A DNA stretch of 44,484 nucleotides from Nemertoderma westbladi (GCA_032718475.1 JAUCBJ010002228.1:1-44484); one strand, 5' to 3'; counted from the stretch's first letter, positions 1 to 10,165 are shown. Notes: generated by a model not told the origin, from the sequence alone. Translations and numbers: made by a program.

Positions 1-1734
1 AACTAATTCACGATAGGCATAAGGAATTGTTCTTGCACCTCTGATGCAGAAAGGTTCAGCATCTGATTTCAATTCTATATGCAACGGATCACCCACTATT
101 GGGCCTTTCATTGTTTTTAATTCACCACCTTTATCAAAGACATCGGTATATATTTCAAATAATTTAGTAATAATTGTTTCCTTCTCTTGATCAGATGGTT
201 GGGAAGGGATGGTGTTTAATAGTTTTCTCCTATCATCTAATGAGAAAATGTAATTTTGGATGTCTTGATTGGTGTTAGGCAATGAATGAGTGGTATCTGT
301 TGCAAAAACAGGGGCTCTTAATGGAATTGGAATAGGGAAATTTGCAGGAATAATACCTAAATTCTTACACACATCTTTTGACAAATAAACTCCTTTAATA
401 TCAAAACAGAATATGAACTGTTCTATGGTTGATCTACCATAAGTATTCAATTTAAAGTTACGAACTCCAGCTTGTGCGAGTTCACTACCATTGACTGAAA
501 CTAAATGAATTCGAGGTCCTACCTCTAATAGTTCATTACCAAGTCCCAGATGTTCCAGGAAGTCTAAGCCAGCAACTGTTTTCTTTGCACCTGTATCAGG
601 ATTGCACGCATAATTCCCGTACAGTTTTTCACTCACAGGATCTATGAAACTAATTTCCAAAAGATCAGTTTCATAGTTTGATGCCACTATAATAGAAAGA
701 ATATCGACACCAGCGCTCTTTGGTGGTTGGTTGTCGTGTTTCTTAGGTGATGCTCGGCAAACATTTCTAAAATGACCAGACACCTGACAATTATGACATG
801 TCTTTCCAGCAGCTGGACAAACATACCCTTTAGTATGCTGTGGTCGCCCACACCGACCACACTTAGGCCCAGCAACTTTAGGTGCAGTTGTTGTTCCCTT
901 GGAATCCTGTTTCGCAGTTGACTCATTCTCCTGCTTGCGAAGCTTTTGTTTCCTATAATTTGTTTTTGGTCTACTAGCTGCAACCAAATTTTCTTTATTA
1001 TGGCCAATACCAGTAGGAGATGTTTTCACTCCTCTGTGATTTTTTGCCATTTCCTCTGCTAATAAAAATTTCAGAGTACCGGATAGATCCATTCGAGGAA
1101 TCTGTGCTAGTAATTTTTGTCTAATTTCCTCATCATCAAGACCTAGTGTAAGAATGGCTATCGTCAAATGGTCTGGGTCAATTACACCAACAAAAGCACG
1201 TAGCTCCAACAACGACGAATAAAATGTAGCCATAGTTCTCCCATTTTGGCGATGAGTCAATAAACTGAGCCAGTCTGAATTAATATTTCTCTGGCCACGA
1301 AGAAATTCTTTGATTCTAGTTTGAACCTGTTCAACATTGTCCCCAGTAGTTTTTTCGATACCAATAACATGGCGAACTTGATGCATGAAACCTGGTGAAA
1401 AATAGGACCAAAATGTTGCTAATTGGGTTTCTCTTGGTGATTTGTTGAGATTGGTCACAATGTAATAATTGTCCCAAATCTCCAACCATGACACAAACCG
1501 TTTATAATCCACATCCGCCTCAATCGTAGGTGGATGTTTAATGGATTGTCGTGGGGCGTTTACTGGAATTTGTGAACCATTTACACCTACTTGTGAAACA
1601 TGTGAATCATGTACCGGTAGGCCTACCCGGCGGTTGCTACTAGCATTGACAGAATAATCGTTACAGAGGCCTAAAACGATGATCTGTAAATCATTGAAAC
1701 GCATTTCAGTACTAAAAATATCGGCTTCTTCCTT
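1..1734 (-). CDS. Ty3/gypsy-type retrotransposon Gag-Pol, partial at both ends
   Basis: The minus strand is open in a single frame for all 578 codons, with no stop and no clear start. Reading from 1734 downward there is a Gag-like region, then a zinc-knuckle region near 870-745 (CGRCGRP, then CPAAGKTCHNC, then GHFRNVCR). Next comes an aspartic protease with the active-site motif DTGAKKTV near 595-572, and finally the start of a reverse-transcriptase region (HIELKSDAEPF, then RGARTIPYAYREL) at the window edge. That order is Gag, nucleocapsid, protease, RT, as in Metaviridae LTR retrotransposons. The lack of stops suggests a young copy. The 5' end is cut by adapter sequence at 1735, so the Gag start, primer-binding site and LTR are not seen. 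The rest of Pol lies left of the window. Confidence 0.88.
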
Positions 1735-1830
1735 AGTACTCTGCGTTGATACCACTGCTTATCTCTCTCTATCAACAACAACGTTGTTGATGATAGAGAG
1801 AGATAAGCAGTGGTATCAACGCAGAGTACT
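1735..1830. other. Library adapter: inverted SMART-type oligos around a SMRTbell-like hairpin (artefact)
   Basis: Positions 1805-1830 begin AAGCAGTGGTATCAACGCAG and end in AGTACT. This is the SMART/template-switch family primer, also used as the amplification adapter in low-input PacBio genomic libraries. Positions 1735-1760 are its exact reverse complement. Between them, 1761-1804 is a 44-nt near-perfect palindrome that begins ATCTCTCTCT and ends GAGAGAGAT, like the stem of the SMRTbell adapter. This is not genomic sequence. The flanking bases (retrotransposon frame on the left, satellite on the right) were probably joined by the library or the assembly. Confidence 0.95.
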
Positions 1831-1866
1831 GTCCTGATACTAAAAGAAACACAAACTGATATTCGT

Positions 1867-3128
1867 GAACCGACAGACTACCGGCACTAGTTTTCATGCC
1901 AGTTTTAATCCCGAACCGACTGACTACCAGTTTTTATCCCGAACCGACTGACTGCCAGTTTTTATCCCGAACCGACAGACTACCAGTTTTTATCCCGAAC
2001 CGACTGACTGCCAGTTTTTATCCCGAACCGACAGACTACCGGTACTAGTTTTTATCCTGAACCGACTACCAGTTTTTATCCCGAACCGACTGACTACCAG
2101 TCTTTATCCCGAACCGACTGACTACCAGTTTTTATCCCGAACCAACTGACCGCCATTTTTTATCCCGAACCGTCTGACTACCAGTTTTATCCCAAACCGA
2201 CTGACTACCAGTTTTTATCCCGAACCGACTGACTACCAGTTTTTATCCCAAACCGACTGACTACCAGTTTTTACCCCGAACCGACTGACTACCAGTTTTT
2301 ATCCCGAACCGACTGACTACCAGTCTTTATCCCGAACCGACTGACTACCAGTTTTTATCCCGAACCAACTATGACCGCCATTTTTTATCCCGAACCGACT
2401 GACTACCAGTTTTTATCCCGAACCGACTGACTACCAGTTTTTATCCCGAACCGACTGACTACCAGTTTTTATCCCAAACCGACTGACTACCAGTTTTTAC
2501 CCCGAACCGACTGACTACCAGTTTTTATCCCGAACCGACTGACTAACAGTTTTTATCCCAAACCGACTGACTACCAGTTTTTATCCCGAACCAACTGACT
2601 ACCAGTTTTTATCCCGAACCGACTGACTAACAGTTTTTATCCCGAACTGACTGACTACCAGTTTTTATCCCAAACCGACTGACTACCAGTTTTTATCCCG
2701 AACCGACTGACTACCAGTTTTTATCCCGAACCGACTGACTACCAGTTTTTATCCCGAACTGACTGACTACCAGTTTTTATCCCGAACCGACTGACTACCA
2801 GTTTTTATCCCGAACCGACTGACTACCAATTTTATCCCTAACCGACTGACTACCAGTTTTTATCCCGAACCGACTGACTACCAGTTTTTATCCCGAACCG
2901 ACTGACTACCAGTTTTTATCCCGAACCAACTGACTACCAGTTTTTATCCCAAACCGACTGACTGCCAGTTTTTATCCCGAACCGACTGAGTACCAGTTTT
3001 TATCCCGAACCGACTGACACCAGTTTTTATCCCGAACCGACCGACACCAGTTTTTATCCCGAACTGACTGACTACCAGTTTTTATCCCGAACTGACTGAC
3101 TAACAGTTTTTATCCCGAACAGACTGAC
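1867..3128. repeat. 28-bp tandem satellite, about 45 copies
   Basis: The monomer contains AACCGACTGACTACCAG followed by TTTTTATCCCG, 28 bp in all. Point variants include CCAACTGA, CTAACAG and CCAAACC. A distinctive pair of variants (CAGTCTTTATCCC near 2098 and 2321, followed by a GCCATTTTTT monomer near 2151 and 2377) recurs at about 8 monomers, which suggests a partial higher-order duplication. The period is not a multiple of three, so there is no long reading frame. The left end abuts the adapter within about 40 bp, so the true left border is unknown. Confidence 0.95.
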
Positions 3129-3130
3129 CT

Positions 3131-3842
3131 TCAACCAACTACCCCGTTCTCTACTCTGGACCAACTAACATACAAACTAACTACCCTGTTCTCTACCTTG
3201 GACCACTACTGTAACTACCAGATCATCTACCAATGACTAATTCCCCTCTGCCCTTCCCCCAACTGACAACAGAGACAGATATAGGTTGGTACGAGTTATG
3301 CACAAACGGGCAGAATTTATCTTCCTACGATAACGCCTGTCTCCCAATCATTTAATTAACTCATTATTATTATGATATAATAATACAGTACTTCCAAATT
3401 CGCCCTTTCTATTGTTCTCATTATTGTTCACGGGCCTAGCGGCCCGTGAAGCAAGTCGTAGGAGACAATACGAGTCAAGTAAAAGCTTTTTGTTCTGTCT
3501 GATAAATCAATTAGTGTGAGGGTAGTCCCGGTGGTGTACGAAAAATTTTCTAGTCAACTTCAAACTATAATTATTATGTTGTAATTGTTAATCAATTATA
3601 AAAGCTGTTGTGATTATAGAAGATAGAGAGCAGTTAGCGAAATGATTATTTTATTCTATCGGATAGAGTAGTCGGAGTCTCAGAGAGGAGTCGAGGTGTC
3701 AATTGATTCATAATAATAACAGCAGTTGTCATAAATTCAATACAATCGCGCACAAGAAGTGATAAGACAAATTCGTTCTTATTTTTGTAATAAATAAAAC
3801 AAGTTGAGATGTTTCAATGTAAACCGCGATTAACAATTTACA
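3131..3842. other. No gene seen; AT-rich spacer with one hairpin
   Basis: No convincing reading frame. Positions 3427-3450 form a perfect 10-bp stem (TTCACGGGCC / GGCCCGTGAA) with a 4-nt loop. Short degenerate continuations of the satellite (ACTACC, CCAACTAAC) are visible to about 3230. Confidence 0.6.
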
Positions 3843-3854
3843 TTGTTCAATGTA

Positions 3855-4107
3855 CAAGCAAAAAAAGCAAACAGTCGGCCGAAGCCGGAGGCAACCCGAA
3901 GGCTCCTCTTTCGATAGCTGCTACCCGAGGGTAGGGGTGGGCGCTACTCCTATCCCAAGATTAGCTCCCAGTTATTTAACTGGTACTCATTAACTGGTAC
4001 TCATTTTATCGACCCCAGTGGATGAAAGGCTGAGTGGACCCTGGCGGGGCTGAACCTACAACCAATAGATTGCAGGCCCGGCGCTCAACCAATTGAGCTA
4101 CCCCGCC
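3855..4107 (-). mobile_element. tRNA-derived SINE, complete, with a 12-bp target site duplication
   Basis: Flanked by perfect direct repeats TTGTTCAATGTA at 3843-3854 and 4108-4119. Read on the minus strand, the head (4107 down to about 4043) has tRNA features: GGCGGGG / CCCCGCC acceptor-like arms, an A box in GTAGCTCAATTGGTTGAGC and a B-box-like GTAGGTTCAGCCCC. The body contains TCCACTCAGCCTTTCATCC and GGGGTCGATAA. Next comes a single copy (about 3919-3956) of the 36-bp motif that forms the array at 7.1-8.4 kb. The 3' end reads GCCGACTGTTTGC and then a T-rich tail. At 253 bp with an intact duplication it looks full length. Confidence 0.88.
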
Positions 4108-4119
4108 TTGTTCAATGTA

Positions 4120-4850
4120 AACCACGATATTAATTAAATATAACAATTATATTATTATTATAACAGATTTTTATATTTCAAACAATAATGTTAGCCTTAT
4201 GGAGAATCATTTTGAGGCTGAGTAAATATTCAGCCTTATAAGCATACAGCCTCCACAGTATTAATGTTGGCACAAAGATTTCAAAATAAAACAATAATGC
4301 GATGAGAGCTAGAGAGCACAGTACAATCAATACAGTAGTAGCCAACACATTGTGTAACTAACAGTCATTTAGCTTGCACGCCAATTAATTAACATAGCAA
4401 GGATGCATTGGGAAGAGTTATTCAGCTGAGACTGTAATAGCCATAGCTAAACCAGTTAATGTTTTGTTTGATTACTGTCTGGGTTGTATAGTAGAGTGAT
4501 AATAAAACTTGGCAGAGAAAGTACTTCTTTGTTAGTTGCCCTTCCTATTGAATGCATTACCAGGCCATCTCTATACATTTTTATGAGTGCCAGCTGGTGT
4601 TTTATCGTTGCGCCTATGGCAATAAGTACAAATACAAGTGCAATAAGCACAAAAGGTTTGTCTGCATTAATCAAATCTGGAAATGAAAGTTAATGAAATT
4701 GAGGAGCAGATCGAACCAATTGGTTTTACAGTACAATAAACATTATTAAGTTAATAAAGTAAACATTGTAAAAAGATATATTTTGAAATACACCCACCAG
4801 TAGTGTATGTTCGTCAGAAGCTGAGATAAAAGAGAGGACTCGACTCAGTC
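4120..4850. other. No supported gene; one doubtful membrane-type ORF
   Basis: AT-rich. A 72-codon minus frame at 4456-4674 would encode one hydrophobic helix (FVLIALVFVLIAIGATI, residues 8-24) and a polar tail. I recognise no family and an overlapping plus frame is equally open, so I do not call it a gene. No signal-peptide exon for the downstream Ly6 gene could be picked out with confidence here. Confidence 0.4.
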
Positions 4851-4995
4851 AAAATTATTTCCTCTCCAGGGGAAAATCGACGCAAATAACAACTGATTAC
4901 TACCAAAAATAAAATTGTATCCTGTTCTATATTGACTTCGTTCTACTGTGCTAACTGCCATAGTTTATTGTTTTGGTTAGAATAACGAGCCACTG
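4851..4995 (+). repeat. Dispersed repeat family A, copy 1
   Basis: Shares CCTCTCCAGGGGAAAATCG, GCAAATAACAACTGATTAC, an AAAATAAAA...CCTGTTCTAT block and TTTATTGTTTTGGTTA with copies at 21278-21450 (same strand), 24243-24410 and 36768-36935 (opposite strand). Non-coding. The class is unknown; its size and dispersal suit a MITE or a SINE fragment. Confidence 0.7.
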
Positions 4996-5108
4996 TAACC
5001 ACGGGTCGAGATATTTCTCCCCTGTATCCAGAAGCCATTGGCTTTCATAAATTATTATAAACTATAAGTAGGACACAGCTTTGCTAAGTGGGCAATGACG
5101 TATACAGT

Positions 5109-5177
5109 AGACGGGATCGAACTGGTGACCTCCGGGTTGGAAGTCGGACGCTCTAACCATTCCGCTAGCGGCTAAGG
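5109..5177 (-). pseudogene. tRNA-like sequence with a Gly(TCC)-type anticodon loop
   Basis: On the minus strand: A-box-like AGCGGAATGGTTAGAGC, anticodon-loop CTTCCAA and B-box-like CAGTTCGATCCCG, in tRNA spacing. The D stem, anticodon stem and acceptor stem contain mismatches, so a functional tRNA is unlikely. It could be a decayed tRNA gene or the head of a SINE whose body I do not recognise. Confidence 0.5.
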
Positions 5178-5768
5178 TATTAAGGAAATGGATGAACTCT
5201 ATTATTATGGACACAAACATTTGCCACAGACTTAAATTTCGATCTCAATGAGTATTGTAATAGACCGTTCCTTGTGAAGAACTGTACGTACTGTACATGT
5301 ACGTACATTTTCATGCAAGAAGTTGAGGTGTACGTCGTACACCTCAAAACGTCTTGCATGAAAATTTAAAACTTTACTTTGCAAAATAATTACTGTAGTT
5401 TTAATTACTGTAGTTTAACTTATTATGTAACAAAGTAGGCCTAACACTCGAGCTTTGTATAATTTCAATTTCTTAAATGTAATTATTTCCTTATTTTCCT
5501 AATTTCATTCTTTGCCAATATTTTAACTTGCCGCCAGAAAATTTATTGCTAGCATTATATTCAACCTAATAAAATAATAAAAGTAATTAAATATATATTA
5601 TCCATATTAAATATGTCACAATTCTAAAAATAAATTACATCAAATAGTATAACTAATAGTACAGGTGCTAATTCTTAGTTGCCAGGGTGGCCTGTGACGG
5701 ACATTTGTCACATTTAAGTAGTACTTTAAAGTATATATACCGTAATAAATTACATTATTCATTTGCAG
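5178..5768. other. Spacer before the Ly6 exon, with a 59-bp imperfect palindrome at 5307-5365
   Basis: Outer arms ATTTTCATGCAAGA (5307-5320) and its exact complement (5352-5365) enclose a second perfect 10-bp pair (GAGGTGTACG at 5325-5334 with 5336-5345) around a single central base. The rest is AT-rich, with nothing recognisable. Confidence 0.6.
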
Positions 5769-5897
5769 GTTGCTATGGTACCCAATGTTACGATTGCTCA
5801 AATACTAGAAACACTAATAGCACGGATTGCCCGCAGTGGAAATATAAATCTTGTGGATTTTCTTGGTGTCGGAAAAAGGAGGAAATGTTGTCTACAG
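5769..5897 (+). CDS. Ly6/uPAR-type protein, domain exon (N-terminal half)
   Basis: A three-finger-fold (LU) domain protein, probably secreted and held on the outer membrane by a GPI anchor. The exon follows a good acceptor (TTCATTTGCAG) and encodes GCYGTQCYDCSNTRN, then DCPQWKYKSCGFSWC. The CYxC start and the C...WC spacing are typical of Ly6/CD59-like domains. The frame enters and leaves in phase 1. The donor is ACAG|GTGG at 5898, or GGTG|GTATAT at 5901 (one extra codon); both keep the frame. It joins without a break to the exon at 15623, giving STGEVYIERSC, so the intron would be 9725 bp. The signal-peptide exon lies upstream and was not found. Ligands are unknown. Exon assignment rests on domain pattern and phase, not on transcripts. 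Confidence 0.78.
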
Positions 5898-5944
5898 GTG
5901 GTATATACAGAATATTATTTATTGCGAGGGTAAAAAAAAGTAGA

Positions 5945-6057
5945 ACTTTTTTTCACTATTCTCGGGGCATTTTACTTACCGAGCTCTAGCGAGTTTAATA
6001 AAGGGTCGAGAGAATATTATTTTAAAAGTAAAATGTTCTACGTTTTTTTCCCATGTA
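5945..6057 (+). repeat. Dispersed repeat family B, copy 1
   Basis: Shares TTTTTCACTATTCTCG, GGCATTT, TTTACCGAGC and AATAAAGGGTC with 42309-42402. Non-coding; lies in the first part of the Ly6 intron. Confidence 0.65.
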
Positions 6058-6210
6058 ATACGTATTTTTTTCTTAACTTGGAAAAGTGCGAAAAAGTAAA
6101 ATTTAAGAATAAAATATTTTATAATATAAGCGTTGTAATTTAATTAGCATTGCGCAACCCAATTGTTAAACTTAACATAACAAAGGAAATAGTAGGCCTA
6201 TACTGTTAAT

Positions 6211-6869
6211 TTCAGGGATAATGACTGTAGAAAGGGTCTAATGCCACGGTTAAGAAAAACAGTTTCTATTTATATGGCCATTTCATCCTCACGGACGTCT
6301 TCAGTAAATAAATTAAAATAACATTAAAACACAATTTATAAACCTAAACCATAATATTAAATTTAACGTTCGGTACAACTAATTATTATGCCACCAAATT
6401 CCGATATAGACAGTATGATAGGATGTATTAGATTAGCATATTTCGATTTATCGTAATACTGTATGTAGGCCTAGAGATAGAATTGTAGGCTACATGTGTT
6501 GTTAAGGTATTAGACCTTCAACTGTTAAAAATTTAAAAAATAAAAAGGGTGCTAAATATATTGTTGGCTCGGTAAAAATAGGTAACAGCAAAATTACGTA
6601 TTTTTAAAAATGGGGTTAACGTTAAAACCATTAAATGATTAAAAATTGTTGGTTCCAATATTAAATCGTTGTTTTACAAATTTACAAATAAAAGTGAGGC
6701 TGGTAAAAAGGTAAAAAAAATTATAAAAATTATTGTTGGTTCTGAAATAAATCATTAAAATATATAATTTAAAAGAAAGAGATAAAAGAGATAAAAGAAA
6801 TGGGCATATAAATAGGAACTGTTTTTCTTAACCGTGGCATTAGACCCTTTCTACAGTCTTATCCCTGAA
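6211..6869. mobile_element. Non-autonomous DNA element with about 72-bp terminal inverted repeats
   Basis: The left terminus (6211-6283, beginning TTCAGGGATAATGACTG and running through GGGTCTAATGCCACGG) matches the complement of 6798-6869 with only one indel and two or three mismatches. The CAGGG terminus fits the hAT end consensus, but I could not see a clean 8-bp target duplication, so the superfamily is open. The 515-bp interior is AT-rich with no transposase frame. Confidence 0.75.
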
Positions 6870-6952
6870 GTCATAATTATGGATACGCCACGAACGGCAT
6901 CATTTCGACGTCTTTCCCATTTAAATATATACTGTTAATGGTATAGACGACA

Positions 6953-7101
6953 GTAGGCCTATAGCTCGGTTGGTTGAGCGCCGGGCAAGTTATCTATACT
7001 GGTTGTAGGTTCGAGCCCCGCTGTCCCGTGGTCCACTCTGCCTTTCATCCACAGGGGTCGATAAACACAGAACCAGTTGAATTATTGTTAGCAAAACTTT
7101 G
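6953..7101 (+). mobile_element. tRNA-derived SINE, same family as 3855-4107, 3' end replaced by satellite
   Basis: The head has an A box in TATAGCTCGGTTGGTTGAGC and a good B box, GTAGGTTCGAGCCCC. The body shares TCCACTCTGCCTTTCATCC and GGGGTCGATAAA with the complete SINE, then ACCAGTT and GGATAGGAGTAGCGCC. At that point the sequence turns into the 36-bp array instead of ending with the family tail. Confidence 0.8.
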
Positions 7102-8427
7102 GATAGGAGTAGCGCCCACCCCTACCTTAGGTTAGCAGATAGGAGTAGAGCCCACCCCTACCTTCGGGTAGCAGATAAGAGTAGCGCCCACCCCTACCTT
7201 CGGGTAGCAGATAGGAGTAGCGCCCAGCCCTACCTTCGGGTAGCAGATAGGAGTAGCGCCCACCCCTACCTTAGGGTAGCAGATAGGAGTAGCGCCCACC
7301 CCTACCTCCGGGTAGCAGATAGGAGTAGCGCCCACCCCTACCTTCGGGTAGCAGATAGGAGTAGCGCCCACCCCTACCTTAGGTTAGCAGATAGGAGTAG
7401 CGCCCACCCCTACCTCCGGGTAGCAGATAGGAGTAGCGCCCACCCCTACCTCCGGGTAGCAGATAGGAGTAGCGCCCACCCCTACCTTCGCGTAGCAGAT
7501 AGGAGTAGCGCCCACCCCTACCTTAGGTTAGCAGATAGGAGTAGCGCCCACCCCTACCTCCGGGTAGCAGATAGGAGTAGCGCCCACCCCTACCTTCGGG
7601 TAGCAGATAGGAGTAGCGCCCACCCCTACCTCCGGGTAGCAGATAGGAGTAGCGCCCACCCCTACCTTCGGGTAGCAGATAGGAGTAACACCCACCCTTA
7701 CCTTCGGGTAGCAGATAGGAGTAATGCCCACCCCTACCTTCGGGTAGCAGATAGGAGTAGCGCCCACCCCTACCTTCGGGTAGCAGATAGGAGAAGCGCC
7801 CATCCCTACCTTCGGGTAGCAGATAGGAGTAGCGCCCACCCCTACCTTCGGGTAGCAGATAGGAGAAGCGCCCACCCCTACCTTCGGGTAGCAGATAGGA
7901 GTAGCGCCCACCCTTACCTTCGGGTAGCTGATAGGAGTAGCGCCCACCCCTACCTTCGGGTAGCAGATAAGAGTAGCGCCCACCCCTGGAGAAGCGCCCA
8001 CCCCTACCTTCGGGTAGCAGATAGGAGTAGCGCCCACCCCTACCTTCGGGTAGCAGATAGGAGTAGCGCCCACCCCTACCTTCGGGTAGCAGATAAGAGT
8101 AGCGCCCACCCCTGGAGAAGCGCCCACCCCTACCTTCGGGTAGCAGATAGGAGTAGCGCCCACCCCTACCTTCGGGTAGCAGATAGGAGTAGCGCCCACC
8201 CCTACCTTCGGGTAGCAGATAAGAGTAGCACCCACCCCTGGAGAAGCGCCCACCCCTACCTTCGGGTAGCAGATAGGAGTAGCGCCCACCCCTACCTTCG
8301 GGTAGCATATAGGAGTAGCGCCCACCTCTACCTTCGGGTAGCAGATAAGAGTAGCGCCCACCCCTGGAGAAGCGCCCACCCCTACCTTCGGGTAGCAGAT
8401 AGGAGTAGCGCACACCTCTACCTAACT
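7102..8427. repeat. 36-bp satellite array (about 36 copies) with a 126-bp higher-order repeat
   Basis: The monomer contains CCTACCTTCGGGTAGCAG and ATAGGAGTAGCGCCCACC. In the right third a truncated monomer (CCTGGAGAAGCGCCC) recurs at 7985, 8111, 8237 and 8363, exactly 126 bp apart each time, that is three and a half monomers. Because 36 and 126 are multiples of three and the unit has no stops in several frames, both strands show long open frames of a 12-residue repeat. I treat these as by-products, not proteins. The same motif occurs once inside the SINE at 3855-4107. The array lies in the Ly6 intron. Confidence 0.95.
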
Positions 8428-9562
8428 AACTCTACTTAACATGTCCAAAATTATATTACATAAAAATTACATAATTTACAAAATTTAATTTCAATATAGC
8501 CAATAATTATGTTACAAATTGATAAGTGATGGTTATCCTTTGATTTATATAAAAAAAACTCTGGCACGACAAGAAAATAAACCTTGGTCCGATCTGAAAA
8601 TATATTTTTCTTGGCCCCTGGGAGGAAAAATTTATGTAATTTATCTTTGGTACGCAACGGGTTAAAACCAGTAATAAATATTGCACCCTGGGGACGTTTG
8701 TTAGTACCTTATGCCACCAATTTAATATGATATTATAATTTAATATAATAATAATGTGTAAAAATAAACGTACAGACACTGAAATTTGTTTAAGGTGTGA
8801 GAAATAAGGCAATTGTATATGAAATTGTTAAATTACAGGCAGGGACATGGTATTACAGGCTGGAAAATGTTCTTTGGTATGTTGAAATAAAATCAAAGAC
8901 CTTAGTATTAAGCTCGACCAATAGCACCATTGAATTCAGCAATTAAAAGAGGTCTCCGAATTTATATAGATTACCACATTTTTATGAAATTCATTATTAA
9001 CATAGTTTTAGCGACTTTATAATTTTTATTTTTTTTATAATTAGCCACTTTTTATTGTGTTGGAATCACCCGTAAGGAATTTTAAGACTAAAATATCCCA
9101 CTGACCGGCAAATAAACTTGACGGTTGAACTATAGTATGGAGAGACGGACCTCTTATTGGTTAGTTCTGAAGGTTTCATTCAGTAACCTAGTCAACGAGT
9201 ACCTCCAAACACTACTGTATTTATGTATAGAAATTGTTAGAAATTACTTTTGGATAAGTAAATAAATAAAACAATAAACCCCCCATAAACATCTTTTGAG
9301 AAAAGCTCGCCCGAATAAACGTACAGTACGGATGATTATTAATATTACAACGTTACATTAATAATACAAGATTTGTTATTACTATTTGTATTGCAGTAAT
9401 TACCGAGTCTAGCCGCTTATACGTACTTTACTGGATACTGGGTGGATACTGGTGGGTTATATAACTTCAATCACCGCTACGAGTATTTCGTAAATAAAAT
9501 AAATAATTCCTACATAAACCGGTATAATTCAAAATTCAGATCAAATAAAATCTAGAACATAA
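8428..9562. other. Intronic spacer, nothing recognised
   Basis: AT-rich sequence with only short, mutually overlapping frames. No tRNA, repeat or domain signal seen. Confidence 0.5.
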
Positions 9563-9778
9563 AGGGACCCGTCTCCGATTCTCAGGACATTATTTTCGCC
9601 GTCAAGACCAGCCAGTGCATAAACTTGTGCTTTGGCAACCTCATGGAGTGAGTAAGCATTGTGGACAACAGCCCATGACTTTCTTGCGACGCATCTTAAA
9701 TGACACTGGCCTTGAAGATGAAGAAAACAATGTGTGATGCGGCGTGTGGCGACGCAATTAATATTATGGTGCATGCCG
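9563..9778 (+). mobile_element. 5'-truncated LINE fragment, same family as 26357-28206
   Basis: Clearly homologous to the last 200 bp of the LINE frame at 27950-28150: AGGACATT..TTTCGCCGT, GACCAGCCAGTGCATAA, CCTCATGGAGTGA, CCCATGACTTTCTTG and GACGCATCTTAAA all recur in order. The frame is broken by small indels and the segment from GATGATCTAGC onward is lost. It ends at GCATGCCGAT, as the long copy does. Confidence 0.85.
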
Positions 9779-10165
9779 ATTAAAAAATATCATTCTAGGT
9801 AGCCACCACCCCCATTACTCAAATCATCTACCGGCCCACCTCACCCATTATGCCGGAGAGTTCACATCACACATTAAACCCAAAAGAAAAACAAAAGTAA
9901 AGTTTTCTTCGGTCGTTAGGGCAGATATTACGCAGTCTGGCGACTTACTTCCAGTGTGCGGTCCCCCCATAGTACTATACTCCATGAAATTACAACAGAA
10001 CTATATGAATGAATATTACACTCAAAAATATCTTATCCGAATCATTATGGTATTTTTGAATAAGTACCAATGTGGCACAAAAAATACAAGTACTGTGTTG
10101 ATACAAGTACCGGTACAAATTGGAAATAAATGTCATGGTTAGACCTCGTACCAAACTATCTATCA
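9779..10165. other. Intronic spacer, nothing recognised
   Basis: No coding signal or repeat beyond short AT-rich runs and one TACCGGTA palindrome near 10091. Confidence 0.45.

Noticed and set aside
687-1007. 106-codon minus ORF beside the retrotransposon
   Set aside because: Out-of-frame shadow of the Gag-Pol frame that holds the zinc knuckles and protease motif.
7099-8439. 446-residue open frame of 12-residue repeats (HPYLRVADRSSA), with long minus-strand frames too
   Set aside because: The 36-bp satellite unit is a multiple of three with no stops in several frames on both strands. The frame is a by-product, and the array derives from a SINE.
9541-9774. 77-codon minus ORF
   Set aside because: It is antisense to a truncated LINE fragment recognised on the plus strand.
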